From an uncultured bacterium (GTDB lineage: Bacteria > Cyanobacteriota > Vampirovibrionia > Gastranaerophilales > Gastranaerophilaceae): a stretch of DNA of 9,063 bases. Each line of letters begins with the position of its first letter. The first letter of the stretch is position 1. Below, piece after piece: positions 1 to 6,432 of the stretch. The translations under genes were made by a program, and so were the position numbers. The stretch lies in NCBI GenBank assembly GCA_900553845.1, contig USEW01000072.1, positions 1-9,063 of the forward strand, in the 5' to 3' direction. A model generated the notes under the pieces. It made no database searches and was not told the DNA's origin. It worked only from the letters and a program-made list of their open reading frames with translations.

Positions 1-500
1 GAGGCGGATATGTTATTTTGCCACTTTTAAATACTGAAATAGTTGAGAAAAAAAAATGGATGAGTTATGATGATATTTTGGATAAATATTGTCTTTCACA
101 ATGTATTCCCGGAATAATTGTAGCAAACACTGCTTTATTTGTAGGATATAAATTACGAGGGCTTTTAGGTGCTATAGCAGCAATAGTTGGTGTCACAATA
201 AGCGCTTTTGTTATTATTATTTCAATTGCAAATATTTTATCTGTTATTTTTAATAATAAAATTGTTAATAATATCTTTGACTATGTAAACTTAAGTGTTA
301 TTGTTTTAATTTTAATAACATTAAAAGATATGCTCCCAAAATGTATTATTGATAAAACAACGTTTAGTTTATTTGTACTATGTTTATATTTAATTTTGAA
401 TTTAAAAATTTCACCATTTATTGTAATGTTCGTAAGCATAATTATCGGGCTTATTATTTCTTTAATAAAGTTAAAAACTGGGGTTAATAAAGCAAGATGA
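1..500 (+). CDS. Chromate transporter (CHR family) half-subunit, 5'-partial
   Basis: This is one half of a split CHR-family membrane transporter, acting in the inner membrane. The family name comes from chromate/sulfate antiport, but the substrate here is not known. The frame is open to the window edge: before the first possible start (TTG at 18) it reads GGYVI and continues into LPLLNTEIVEKKKWMSYDD. This matches the family's conserved N-terminal FGGGYVxxPLL...E.V..K.W motif. The TTG is therefore an internal Leu codon, and roughly 15-25 residues lie upstream of the window. 165 residues are visible. A second hallmark follows, IPGIIVANTALFVGYKLRGLLGA, equivalent to the PGP-x-N-x-A-x-x-G-Y-x-x-x-G segment, although the usual second Pro is replaced by Ile. 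The rest is several hydrophobic helices. The stop TGA (498-500) overlaps the ATG of the next gene, so the two halves are probably translationally coupled and form a heteromer. Confidence 0.88.
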   Translation, partial: GGYVILPLLNTEIVEKKKWMSYDDILDKYCLSQCIPGIIVANTALFVGYKLRGLLGAIAAIVGVTISAFVIIISIANILSVIFNNKIVNNIFDYVNLSVIVLILITLKDMLPKCIIDKTTFSLFVLCLYLILNLKISPFIVMFVSIIIGLIISLIKLKTGVNKAR

Positions 501-1045
501 AAGTCGTTTTATTATTTTATGAGTTTTTTAAAATAGGCTTATTCTCTGTTGGCGGGGGGCTGGCGACTTTGCCTTTTTTATTTTTTTTGGCTCAAAAATA
601 TGACTGGTTTACAACAAATGAATTAATAATGATGCTTGGGGTTTCATCAGTAACGCCAGGTCCTATAGGACTAAATATGGCAACTTTTACAGGATTCAAA
701 ACAGCTGGAATTTTAGGTTCAATTATTGCAACAACTGCTATTGTTTTACCGTCTTTAATCAATGTTATTATTCTTTCAAGACTAATAAATAAATATTGTG
801 ACAATTTTTATTTTAAAACAGTAATATATTCCTTAAAACCTGCAGGATGCGCCCTTTTAGCAGCTGTTTTAATTAATTTAACCAATAATTTAATTTTTAA
901 TAATAATTCTCAATACACATTTAACACAGAAAATTTTAGTATACTTATAATATTTGCCCTATTTGCAATATTATTAAAGAAGGGTCCTATATTTTTAATC
1001 ATATTAAGTATTGTTTTTGGAGTTATTAAAACATTTATATCTTAA
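497..1045 (+). CDS. Chromate transporter (CHR family), second half-subunit
   Basis: This is the partner half of the split CHR transporter, 182 residues, the usual size for short-chain CHR proteins. The N-terminal motif FKIGLFSVGGGLATLPFL (residues 11-28) and the second hallmark SVTPGPIGLNMATFTGFKTAG (about 51-71) are both intact, including the PGP that is altered in the upstream half. Four or more hydrophobic segments follow, including about 72-95, 108-127 and 145-181. An Asn/Thr-rich polar loop lies at about 126-143. The start ATG shares four bases (ATGA) with the stop of the upstream gene. There is only a weak purine stretch (GGGG at 480-483) ahead of it, so translation probably depends on coupling. 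In the family the two halves insert in opposite orientation and work as a pair. Chromate as the actual substrate is not shown by the sequence. Confidence 0.9.
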   Translation: MKVVLLFYEFFKIGLFSVGGGLATLPFLFFLAQKYDWFTTNELIMMLGVSSVTPGPIGLNMATFTGFKTAGILGSIIATTAIVLPSLINVIILSRLINKYCDNFYFKTVIYSLKPAGCALLAAVLINLTNNLIFNNNSQYTFNTENFSILIIFALFAILLKKGPIFLIILSIVFGVIKTFIS

Positions 1046-1112
1046 TATTTTTTAATAAAACAGCCTAATAAACAAAATTATTGTAGAATTATCATAAATA
1101 AAGATATTAAAA

Positions 1113-1117
1113 AGGAC
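1113..1117 (+). promoter_or_regulatory. Ribosome binding site of ilvD
   Basis: AGGAC lies within AAAAGGAC, 6 nt before the ATG at 1124. It supports that start and shows that ilvD has its own translation initiation separate from the transporter genes 78 bp upstream. The rest of 1046-1112 is A/T-rich, with no hairpin terminator and no convincing sigma-70 promoter, so it cannot be decided whether ilvD is read through from the transporter pair. Confidence 0.6.
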
Positions 1118-1123
1118 AATTTT

Positions 1124-2785
1124 ATGAGAAGTAATGAAATAAAACAAGGAATATCAAAAGCCCCGCATCGTGCATTATTATATTCAACAGGTGTAACAAA
1201 AAGTTCAATGAAGCGTCCATTTATAGGTATAGCAAGTTCTTTTTCAGATTTAGTTCCGGGTCATACAGGCTTAAGGGATCTTGAAAGACAAATTGAAAAA
1301 GGTATTCATACAGGCGGGGGGCAGGCTTTTATTTTTGGACTTCCTGCAGTTTGTGACGGTATTTCAATGGGACATCAGGGTATGAAATATTCGCTTCCTT
1401 CGCGTGATCTTATTGCTGATTGTATTGAAACAGTTGCCCAGGCTCACCAACTTGACGGTTTGATTCTTCTAACAAATTGCGACAAAATTACACCTGGTGC
1501 TATTATGGCAGCTTTGAGGTTAAATATTCCATCAATTGTTGTTACAGGTGGTCCAATGAATGATGGTTTTTGCGAAGGTGAGCATCTCACTTTTATTAAA
1601 GGTTCTTTTGAAGCAATTGGAAAGTTACAAGCAGGACAAATAGACGAAGAAAGATTACACAAAATGGAAGAAAACTGTTGTCCGTCAATGGGTTCTTGTC
1701 AAGGACTTTATACCGCTAATACACTTGCAGTTCTCACTGAAACAATGGGATTAAGCCTTCAGGGTTGCTCATGTGCAGCAGCTACAAGTGCAAAAAAAAG
1801 AAGAATAGCTTTTGAATCAGGTGTAAAAATTGTAGACCTTGTTCACAAGCAGGTCTTACCAAGTAATATTGTTACAAAAGAAAGCCTACAAAACGCTATA
1901 ATTATGGATCTTGCTTTAGGCGGTTCAACAAATTCAATACTTCATCTTCTTGCAATTGCAAAAACGGCAAATATTGATATAACCCTGGATGATTTTGATA
2001 AATTAAGCCACGAAATTCCACAAATTATAAAATTAGATCCTTCATCCAATCTTACAATGACTGATTTTGAAAAAGCAGGAGGTGTAAGTGGTGCAATATG
2101 CACATTATATGGCAAAACACCATATTTTTCAGATACAATAAATGTTGAAGGTAAGAAAATAAGCGAAATAGCACAAACAAGTTACGTAAACAGCAATATA
2201 ATCCATCCATTTGATAAACCTTTAACAAACAATCCAGGTTTGGCCGTTTTATATGGTAATATTTCGGAAAACGGAAGCGTTGTAAAAATTTCTGGTGTTG
2301 ATAAAGAAGCAATGATATTTAAGGGAAAAGCAATATGTTTTGACTGTGAAGAAGATGCAGTTGAAGCTATAACAAATAACACAGTACAAGCAGGTCACGT
2401 TGTCGTTATTCGTTATGAAGGCCCTCAAGGCGGTCCGGGTATGAGAGAAATGTTAAGTCCGACATCTTTAATCGTTGGCAAAGGACTTGGCGCAAAAGTA
2501 GCACTTATTACAGATGGCCGTTTTTCAGGGGGTACCCGTGGATTATGCATAGGGCATATTTGCCCTGAAGCTTCAAGCGATGGGCTTATTGCTTATATTC
2601 AAGATGGTGATGATATTGAAATTGACATTCCAAATAGGTCTTTGAATTTAATTGTAAATGATGATATAATTGCAAAAAGACGATTAAATAAACCTGATAA
2701 ACCCAATAAAAAAATAATCGGATATTTAAAAAAATATGCAAAAACAGTTAAAAGTGCTGCTTATGGAGCTGTTACAGCTGATTAA
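1124..2785 (+). CDS. ilvD: Dihydroxy-acid dehydratase
   Basis: This cytoplasmic Fe-S enzyme of valine, isoleucine and pantothenate synthesis converts 2,3-dihydroxy-isovalerate or -methylvalerate to the 2-keto acid. It has 553 residues, full length for the shorter IlvD forms. Family blocks in order: APHRALLYSTG near the N-terminus, VPGH (44-47), AVCDGISMGHQGMKYSLPSR (75-94), NCDKITPG (118-125), GSCQGLYTANT (190-200), DLALGGSTN, GLAVLYGN, IRYEGPQGGPGMREM (429-443) and ITDGRFSGGTRG with the catalytic-base Ser at 468. Likely cluster Cys are C119 and C192. The TPC cysteine of [2Fe-2S]-type enzymes is absent (VPGH instead), as in E. coli IlvD and methanogen homologues, which carry Cys or Asp before DGIxMGH. 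Here that residue is C77. The sequence around 184-192 (NCCPSMGSC) and 214-216 (CSC) is unusually Cys-rich. It is the first gene of a close-packed run and no other ilv or leu gene is nearby. Confidence 0.95.
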   Translation: MRSNEIKQGISKAPHRALLYSTGVTKSSMKRPFIGIASSFSDLVPGHTGLRDLERQIEKGIHTGGGQAFIFGLPAVCDGISMGHQGMKYSLPSRDLIADCIETVAQAHQLDGLILLTNCDKITPGAIMAALRLNIPSIVVTGGPMNDGFCEGEHLTFIKGSFEAIGKLQAGQIDEERLHKMEENCCPSMGSCQGLYTANTLAVLTETMGLSLQGCSCAAATSAKKRRIAFESGVKIVDLVHKQVLPSNIVTKESLQNAIIMDLALGGSTNSILHLLAIAKTANIDITLDDFDKLSHEIPQIIKLDPSSNLTMTDFEKAGGVSGAICTLYGKTPYFSDTINVEGKKISEIAQTSYVNSNIIHPFDKPLTNNPGLAVLYGNISENGSVVKISGVDKEAMIFKGKAICFDCEEDAVEAITNNTVQAGHVVVIRYEGPQGGPGMREMLSPTSLIVGKGLGAKVALITDGRFSGGTRGLCIGHICPEASSDGLIAYIQDGDDIEIDIPNRSLNLIVNDDIIAKRRLNKPDKPNKKIIGYLKKYAKTVKSAAYGAVTAD

Positions 2786-2796
2786 TAAAGAAAATT

Positions 2797-3048
2797 ATGA
2801 ATGATATAGAATTAAAAGCTATAAAAATATTAACAAATAATCTTATCCAAAAACGACAAATGATTATGAGCTTATTTGCACTTTTAGTAAGCGGAACCAT
2901 AGGATTATTATTTTTACCAAATATATCTTTTAAATGGGGATTATTTATTTTTGGGGTATACTATATTTGTGTATTAATTATTAACTATAGTAATAATGAA
3001 AAAGAATTAAATAGATACTTAAAAAAATTGGAGGATATAAATGTTTAA
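2797..3048 (+). CDS. Small two-helix membrane protein, unknown function
   Basis: I do not recognise this 83-residue protein. It starts with a short, mildly charged helix (MNDIELKAIKILTNNLIQKRQ). Two hydrophobic segments follow at about residues 22-40 and 46-63, joined by a very short PNISFKWG turn, so a helical hairpin in the membrane is likely. The last 20 residues are charged (NNEKELNRYLKKLEDINV) and probably cytosolic. By charge, both ends should face the cytoplasm. It begins 11 bp after the ilvD stop with only a weak AAAG ribosome binding site, which suggests coupling to ilvD translation. Its last 8 bases overlap the start of a 27-codon ORF. The close packing indicates an operon with ilvD and the alcohol dehydrogenase, but no functional link can be read from the sequence. 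Confidence 0.72.
   Translation: MNDIELKAIKILTNNLIQKRQMIMSLFALLVSGTIGLLFLPNISFKWGLFIFGVYYICVLIINYSNNEKELNRYLKKLEDINV
3030..3034 (+). promoter_or_regulatory. Strong ribosome binding site for the 27-codon ORF
   Basis: GGAGG sits 6 nt (ATATAA) before the ATG at 3041. It is the best Shine-Dalgarno match in this run of genes and lies inside the coding sequence of the upstream gene. It is the main reason for calling the very short ORF that follows. Confidence 0.65.
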
Positions 3049-3124
3049 TATACTAGTATTAACATTTTTAGGTATAGCAATAGTATGGATGTCATATGTT
3101 ATGACAAAATATTCAAAAATATAG
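3041..3124 (+). CDS. 27-residue single-helix membrane protein (small ORF)
   Basis: This short ORF reads MFNILVLTFLGIAIVWMSYV followed by MTKYSKI and a TAG stop. Residues 3-21 are strongly hydrophobic and the tail carries two Lys, so a single-pass membrane protein with a cytoplasmic C-terminus is expected. It overlaps the upstream 83-residue ORF by 8 bases in another frame and is preceded by GGAGG at ideal spacing. The next gene begins 18 bp after its stop, with its own ribosome binding site, so the ORF fills what would otherwise be a 94-bp gap. In size and layout it resembles small accessory subunits of membrane complexes (KdpF, CydX and MetS are known examples), but it matches none of them in sequence. 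A natural guess is a partner of the 83-residue membrane protein. Confidence 0.55.
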   Translation: MFNILVLTFLGIAIVWMSYVMTKYSKI

Positions 3125-3132
3125 TTTAAGAA

Positions 3133-3136
3133 AGGA
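3133..3136 (+). promoter_or_regulatory. Ribosome binding site of the alcohol dehydrogenase
   Basis: AGGA, within AAAGGAT, lies 6 nt before the ATG at 3143 and confirms that start. Confidence 0.6.
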
Positions 3137-3142
3137 TAGATT

Positions 3143-4366
3143 ATGTGGGAAAATGATATTGATATTAACGAAATAAAAGAAATACGTGTAAGATCTAATG
3201 TCTATTTTGGAATTGGCGCTATAAACAAAATTGATGATATATTAAAGTCATTAAAAGAAAAAAATGTTGAAAAGGTTATTGTTGTATCAGGTAAAAATGC
3301 ATATAAATCAACAGGTGCTTGGGATGTTATAAAAAAAGCACTTGATGGTAATAATATTGGTTATATAAACTATGATAAAGTTACCCCAAATCCAACAGTT
3401 GATCATATTGATGAAGCTTCTCAAATGGCTAAAGAATTTGACGCACAAGCTGTTATAGGTATTGGTGGCGGCTCTCCTATAGATACAGCTAAGTCTGTTG
3501 CTTGTTTAATAAAAAATCCAAATTATAACGCACGCGATCTTTATACATTTAAATTTACTCCGCACAATGCAGCACCAATTGTTGCAATAAATTTAACCCA
3601 TGGAACAGGCACTGAAGCAAATCGCTTTGCTGTTGCAACGATCCCTGAAACAGAGTTTAAACCTGCAATAGCTTATGATTGTTTATACCCTTATGCATCA
3701 ATTGATGATCCGGATTTAATGAAAGGTTTAAGCCCAAAACAAACTTTATATGTTTCACTTGATGCAATAAACCATGCAGTTGAAGCAGCTACATCAAAAG
3801 TTGCATCACCATTAGCTATTTCACTTGCTTATGAAACAATAAAAACTGTTGTTGAATATTTACCTCGTATTATTAAAAACCCTAATGACAAAGAAGCAAG
3901 ATACTTTTTAACATATGCTGCAATGCTTGGCGGTGTTTCTTTTGACAATGGCCTACTCCATTTAACACATGCTCTTGAACATCCGTTAAGCGGTATTAAA
4001 CCTGGATTAACCCATGGTTTAGGGCTTGCTATTTTGCTTCCTTCTGTTATAAAATATGCTTATTCTGGTAAACCCCATATATTTGCTTATATTTTATCTC
4101 CAATCGTCAGAGGACTAAAAGGTGAAGCAGATGAAGCAGCAAAAGCTGCACACGATGTTGAAAAATGGATATATGAAATGGGTGTCACTCAAAAACTTGT
4201 AGATGAAGGTTTTTGTGAAGATGATATTGATAAAATTGTTGAATTAACATTTAATACTCCTTCCTTAGATCTGTTATTAAGTATAGCACCTATAAATTCA
4301 ACAAAGGAAGTTGTAGGCAATATATTCCGTGAATCCCTTGAGGGATATAATAGAAGAAATGCTTAA
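3143..4366 (+). CDS. Iron-containing (group III) alcohol dehydrogenase
   Basis: This is a cytoplasmic NAD(P)-dependent oxidoreductase interconverting an alcohol and an aldehyde or ketone; the substrate is not predictable from the sequence. It has 407 residues against a usual 380-400. The N-terminal nucleotide-binding half carries VYFGIGAINKI (about 20-30), VTPNPTVDHIDEA (80-92) and the phosphate-binding GGGSPID (108-114). THGTGTEAN (152-160) follows. In the helical C-terminal half the expected metal ligands are all present by comparison with E. coli FucO: D207 and H211 in SLDAINHAVEA, H276 in LTHALEHPLSG and H291 in GLTHGLGLAILLP. H280 is the conserved neighbouring His. The enzyme therefore looks active. 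It is the last gene of the ilvD run and a terminator follows about 80 bp downstream. A role as redox-balancing fermentative dehydrogenase is plausible but inferred. Confidence 0.93.
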   Translation: MWENDIDINEIKEIRVRSNVYFGIGAINKIDDILKSLKEKNVEKVIVVSGKNAYKSTGAWDVIKKALDGNNIGYINYDKVTPNPTVDHIDEASQMAKEFDAQAVIGIGGGSPIDTAKSVACLIKNPNYNARDLYTFKFTPHNAAPIVAINLTHGTGTEANRFAVATIPETEFKPAIAYDCLYPYASIDDPDLMKGLSPKQTLYVSLDAINHAVEAATSKVASPLAISLAYETIKTVVEYLPRIIKNPNDKEARYFLTYAAMLGGVSFDNGLLHLTHALEHPLSGIKPGLTHGLGLAILLPSVIKYAYSGKPHIFAYILSPIVRGLKGEADEAAKAAHDVEKWIYEMGVTQKLVDEGFCEDDIDKIVELTFNTPSLDLLLSIAPINSTKEVVGNIFRESLEGYNRRNA

Positions 4367-4446
4367 AGGCTAAATTAAAACACAAAAGTTTGTTTATATA
4401 TTTATTAGCATTTATTATATTTGTATATTACACATTTTAAACAAAA

Positions 4447-4471
4447 AAAACCGCCATTAAATGGCGGTTTT
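4447..4471. terminator. Bidirectional intrinsic terminator between convergent genes
   Basis: An 11-bp perfect stem is formed by AAAACCGCCAT (4447-4457) and ATGGCGGTTTT (4461-4471), with a 3-nt TAA loop. The A tract on the left (4443-4450) gives a U tail when read on the minus strand, and the TTTT on the right serves the plus strand. It lies between the 3' ends of the alcohol dehydrogenase (plus) and the 613-residue gene (minus), so it can end both transcripts. The U run on the plus side is short (4 nt), so termination may be stronger in the minus direction. Confidence 0.85.
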
Positions 4472-4516
4472 GTATATGTGTATAGGTTATTAATAAAAAT
4501 GGGATTCGTTTTAATA

Positions 4517-6358
4517 TTAAGAAAAAGTTTTGAAAGAATTTTCGATTGCTTTGTCTCGAACTGATTTTACAGCATCGATTTCTGTTTGTAATGCTTTTTG
4601 TTCTGTATCCAATTGTTTTAATCTGACTTCTAATTTTTGGTCTTGAGCTTGAATGATTTTAACTTTAGCGTTTGCATCATTCATTTCTTTGTCATAAACT
4701 TCTTTTTTATAATCATATTCTACCATTGCCTGATCGTATGCATCTTGGTCCATTTCAGTTACTACTTCAGGTGTTACGACTGTACCATCTGCAAATGTTA
4801 TTTTTGAAACTTGACCATCATCGTTTAATAAAACGTTAGCATCCATTTGTTCAGTTTCGGTTTCACCATCAAGATAGTTTAATACATTTTCATACACAGA
4901 AACACTGTCTGCATAGCTGCTTGAACCATCTTCAAGAATATTATCTAGGCTTACATACATATATGCTGTTTCACCACTGCCATCGTCATAAGAGTATAAT
5001 GCATTATTTTTTGATATATTCATTATGCCTGCTGTTGAGCAACTAGCTTGATATTGTGTATATGCTGGTTCGACCTTCTTTTCATTATAGTCCCCTGATG
5101 ATGAATATGTTTGACCATCTTCATCTTTGCTTACTTCTTTCAATAACGCTTCAAGCACTGCTATCATTTGCTCTTTTGTAACTGTATTATCTGTTACTCC
5201 ATCATTTGCTGCTGAATATAAACTTTCGCCTGCTTTACCATAGTTTATATAGTTATTATAGTTATCATAATCGTCATCTGAAACTTGTACATCCTCTGAA
5301 ATTGTACTAAAGTCTCCTGTATTTGCATATCCTGCCAACAAGTTTGCCAATTCAATTTTTTCTAAATCATTTAAATTTGCAAACTTGGATTTTATATCGT
5401 CTTGTGAAACATTGTCATTCCCATTAGTGGTAAATTTATAACTATCGCTTAGATCTGTACCATTATTATCACCTGTAAGTTTCTTTCTTAATTTGGTACT
5501 CATGGGTGATTCATCTGGATTAGCTAATATAGCCGCTAAAGCAGCATCCATATTAGCTTGAGTTAACGATTCTGATAAATCATCGTCTCCTTGAGTGAGT
5601 CCTAGTGCTACAGCCATATTGTATGCAGCTTGTTGATTCACCTCTGTTGGATAAGAAGAACTTAATTCCATAGAAGTAGGCTCAAAGCTACTTTTTGAAG
5701 AATTGTTTAAAGTATTTTGCAAAGCTGTTTCAAAAGCATTATTAGGCTTTTCGTCCTTATAATTTAATCCCAAAGCATTTTTTATACTTTGTTGAGTTGA
5801 AGAATCCAAAGTTGTAGAAGAAGAGTTTCTCAAAGCACTTATCTGTTCTTCAATTGTTTTCATGTTGTTATAAGTTTCAAGTTTGCTGCGATAATTAGCA
5901 AGTTTCTCTGCAGCAGTTGAACCGCCAACAAGTGTTAAATTTCTTGAAACGCCGTCAATATTTGCAGTTCTTTCATAATATGCGGGATCATAAGGATCTT
6001 TTGTCGTTACACCAATATTAGAAGTAAACCCTACATTTGAATATGACGAGCGGGAAAGAGTTCGAGTAGTTTTAGGTTTTTTATAAGTGACGTTATAGTT
6101 GTATGCGCCACTTGATTTTTTAGCCAAATTTAAGATGCTAGACTCTCCAAATCCAGCATTAAATTTATAAACAATCTTAGTGAACGCACTAGGATCAGGT
6201 GCAGTTGGCACCTGTTTTGTCAACATATCGTTATATATCGCAGATGACTTTTGTGATAAAGTCAAACGCTGTTGATTAATTTGTTGACCTTCAAATTCTA
6301 CCTGATTTTTCCTTGCAGTAAGCTGTGCAAACCGCAAAGAAGACGCCGCCATACCCAT
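4517..6358 (-). CDS. Large protein with conserved coiled-coil ends and low-complexity middle; possible exported filament-like protein
   Basis: This is a 613-residue protein of unproven function. The N-terminus (1-48) is an amphipathic helical block: MGMAASSLRFAQLTARK, then EGQQINQQRLTL and SSAIYNDML. The C-terminus (about 535-611) is a long charged coiled coil (EVRLKQLDTEQKALQTEIDA) ending NSFKTFS. The region between is rich in Ser, Asn, Asp, Thr and Tyr and acidic (for example DDDYDNYNNYINYG at 361-374). It has a single Cys (C440) and no Trp, signal peptide or membrane helix. Helical conserved ends around a variable centre is the layout of flagellin and other proteins exported by the flagellar/type III route, but there is no clear flagellin sequence match. 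From memory the two ends match a family frequent in gut Gastranaerophilales. The start ATG has AGGGA 9 nt upstream. A sigma-28-like promoter precedes it, so it is probably monocistronic and motility-regulated. Confidence 0.75.
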   Translation of the reverse strand: MGMAASSLRFAQLTARKNQVEFEGQQINQQRLTLSQKSSAIYNDMLTKQVPTAPDPSAFTKIVYKFNAGFGESSILNLAKKSSGAYNYNVTYKKPKTTRTLSRSSYSNVGFTSNIGVTTKDPYDPAYYERTANIDGVSRNLTLVGGSTAAEKLANYRSKLETYNNMKTIEEQISALRNSSSTTLDSSTQQSIKNALGLNYKDEKPNNAFETALQNTLNNSSKSSFEPTSMELSSSYPTEVNQQAAYNMAVALGLTQGDDDLSESLTQANMDAALAAILANPDESPMSTKLRKKLTGDNNGTDLSDSYKFTTNGNDNVSQDDIKSKFANLNDLEKIELANLLAGYANTGDFSTISEDVQVSDDDYDNYNNYINYGKAGESLYSAANDGVTDNTVTKEQMIAVLEALLKEVSKDEDGQTYSSSGDYNEKKVEPAYTQYQASCSTAGIMNISKNNALYSYDDGSGETAYMYVSLDNILEDGSSSYADSVSVYENVLNYLDGETETEQMDANVLLNDDGQVSKITFADGTVVTPEVVTEMDQDAYDQAMVEYDYKKEVYDKEMNDANAKVKIIQAQDQKLEVRLKQLDTEQKALQTEIDAVKSVRDKAIENSFKTFS

Positions 6359-6367
6359 TTTCTAATT

Positions 6368-6372
6368 TCCCT
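6368..6372 (-). promoter_or_regulatory. Ribosome binding site of the 613-residue gene
   Basis: On the minus strand AGGGA, within AAAAAGGGAAA, lies 9 nt before the ATG at 6358. It supports this start and falls within the leader predicted from the sigma-28-type promoter. Confidence 0.6.
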
Positions 6373-6405
6373 TTTTGTGTTTTATTTTCTGACCCTACAT
6401 AAATG

Positions 6406-6432
6406 TTATCGACTCAATTTATAAATTCTTTA
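6406..6432 (-). promoter_or_regulatory. Sigma-28 (FliA/SigD)-type promoter for the 613-residue protein
   Basis: Read on the minus strand, the -35 element is TAAAGAAT (6432-6425) and the -10 element is GTCGATAA (6413-6406), with exactly 11 nt between. The enterobacterial consensus is TAAAGTTT-N11-GCCGATAA, so 6 of 8 and 7 of 8 positions match at the canonical spacing. Transcription would start near 6399, leaving a leader of about 40 nt that contains the AGGGA ribosome binding site at 6372-6368 and leads to the ATG at 6358. No equally good sigma-70 promoter was found in the same gap. Confidence 0.65.

Noticed and set aside
18..20. TTG as the start codon of the first transporter gene
   Set aside because: The frame continues upstream without a stop and encodes GGYVI, part of the conserved CHR N-terminal motif, so this TTG is an internal Leu codon in a gene cut by the window edge.
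1046..1123. Sigma-70 promoter for ilvD (TTGTAG at 1081 with TATTAA at 1105, or TTGTTT at 1011 with TTTATA at 1034)
   Set aside because: The matches are weak in very A/T-rich DNA. The first would start transcription almost on the ribosome binding site and the second lies inside the previous gene. Neither stands above chance.
1124..4366. A 2-keto-acid to branched alcohol pathway encoded by ilvD plus the alcohol dehydrogenase
   Set aside because: A keto-acid decarboxylase or acyl-CoA route would be needed and none is present. Neighbourhood alone does not support it.
5200..5290. Tyr/Asn/Asp-rich stretch as a tandem DNA repeat in the 613-residue gene
   Set aside because: The protein segment DDDYDNYNNYINYG is low complexity, but the codons show no regular repeat unit of more than a few bases.
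4517..6358. Calling the 613-residue protein a flagellin or hook protein
   Set aside because: Only the overall layout and the promoter point that way. No flagellin, FlgK, FlgL, FliD or hook sequence signature is recognisable at either end.
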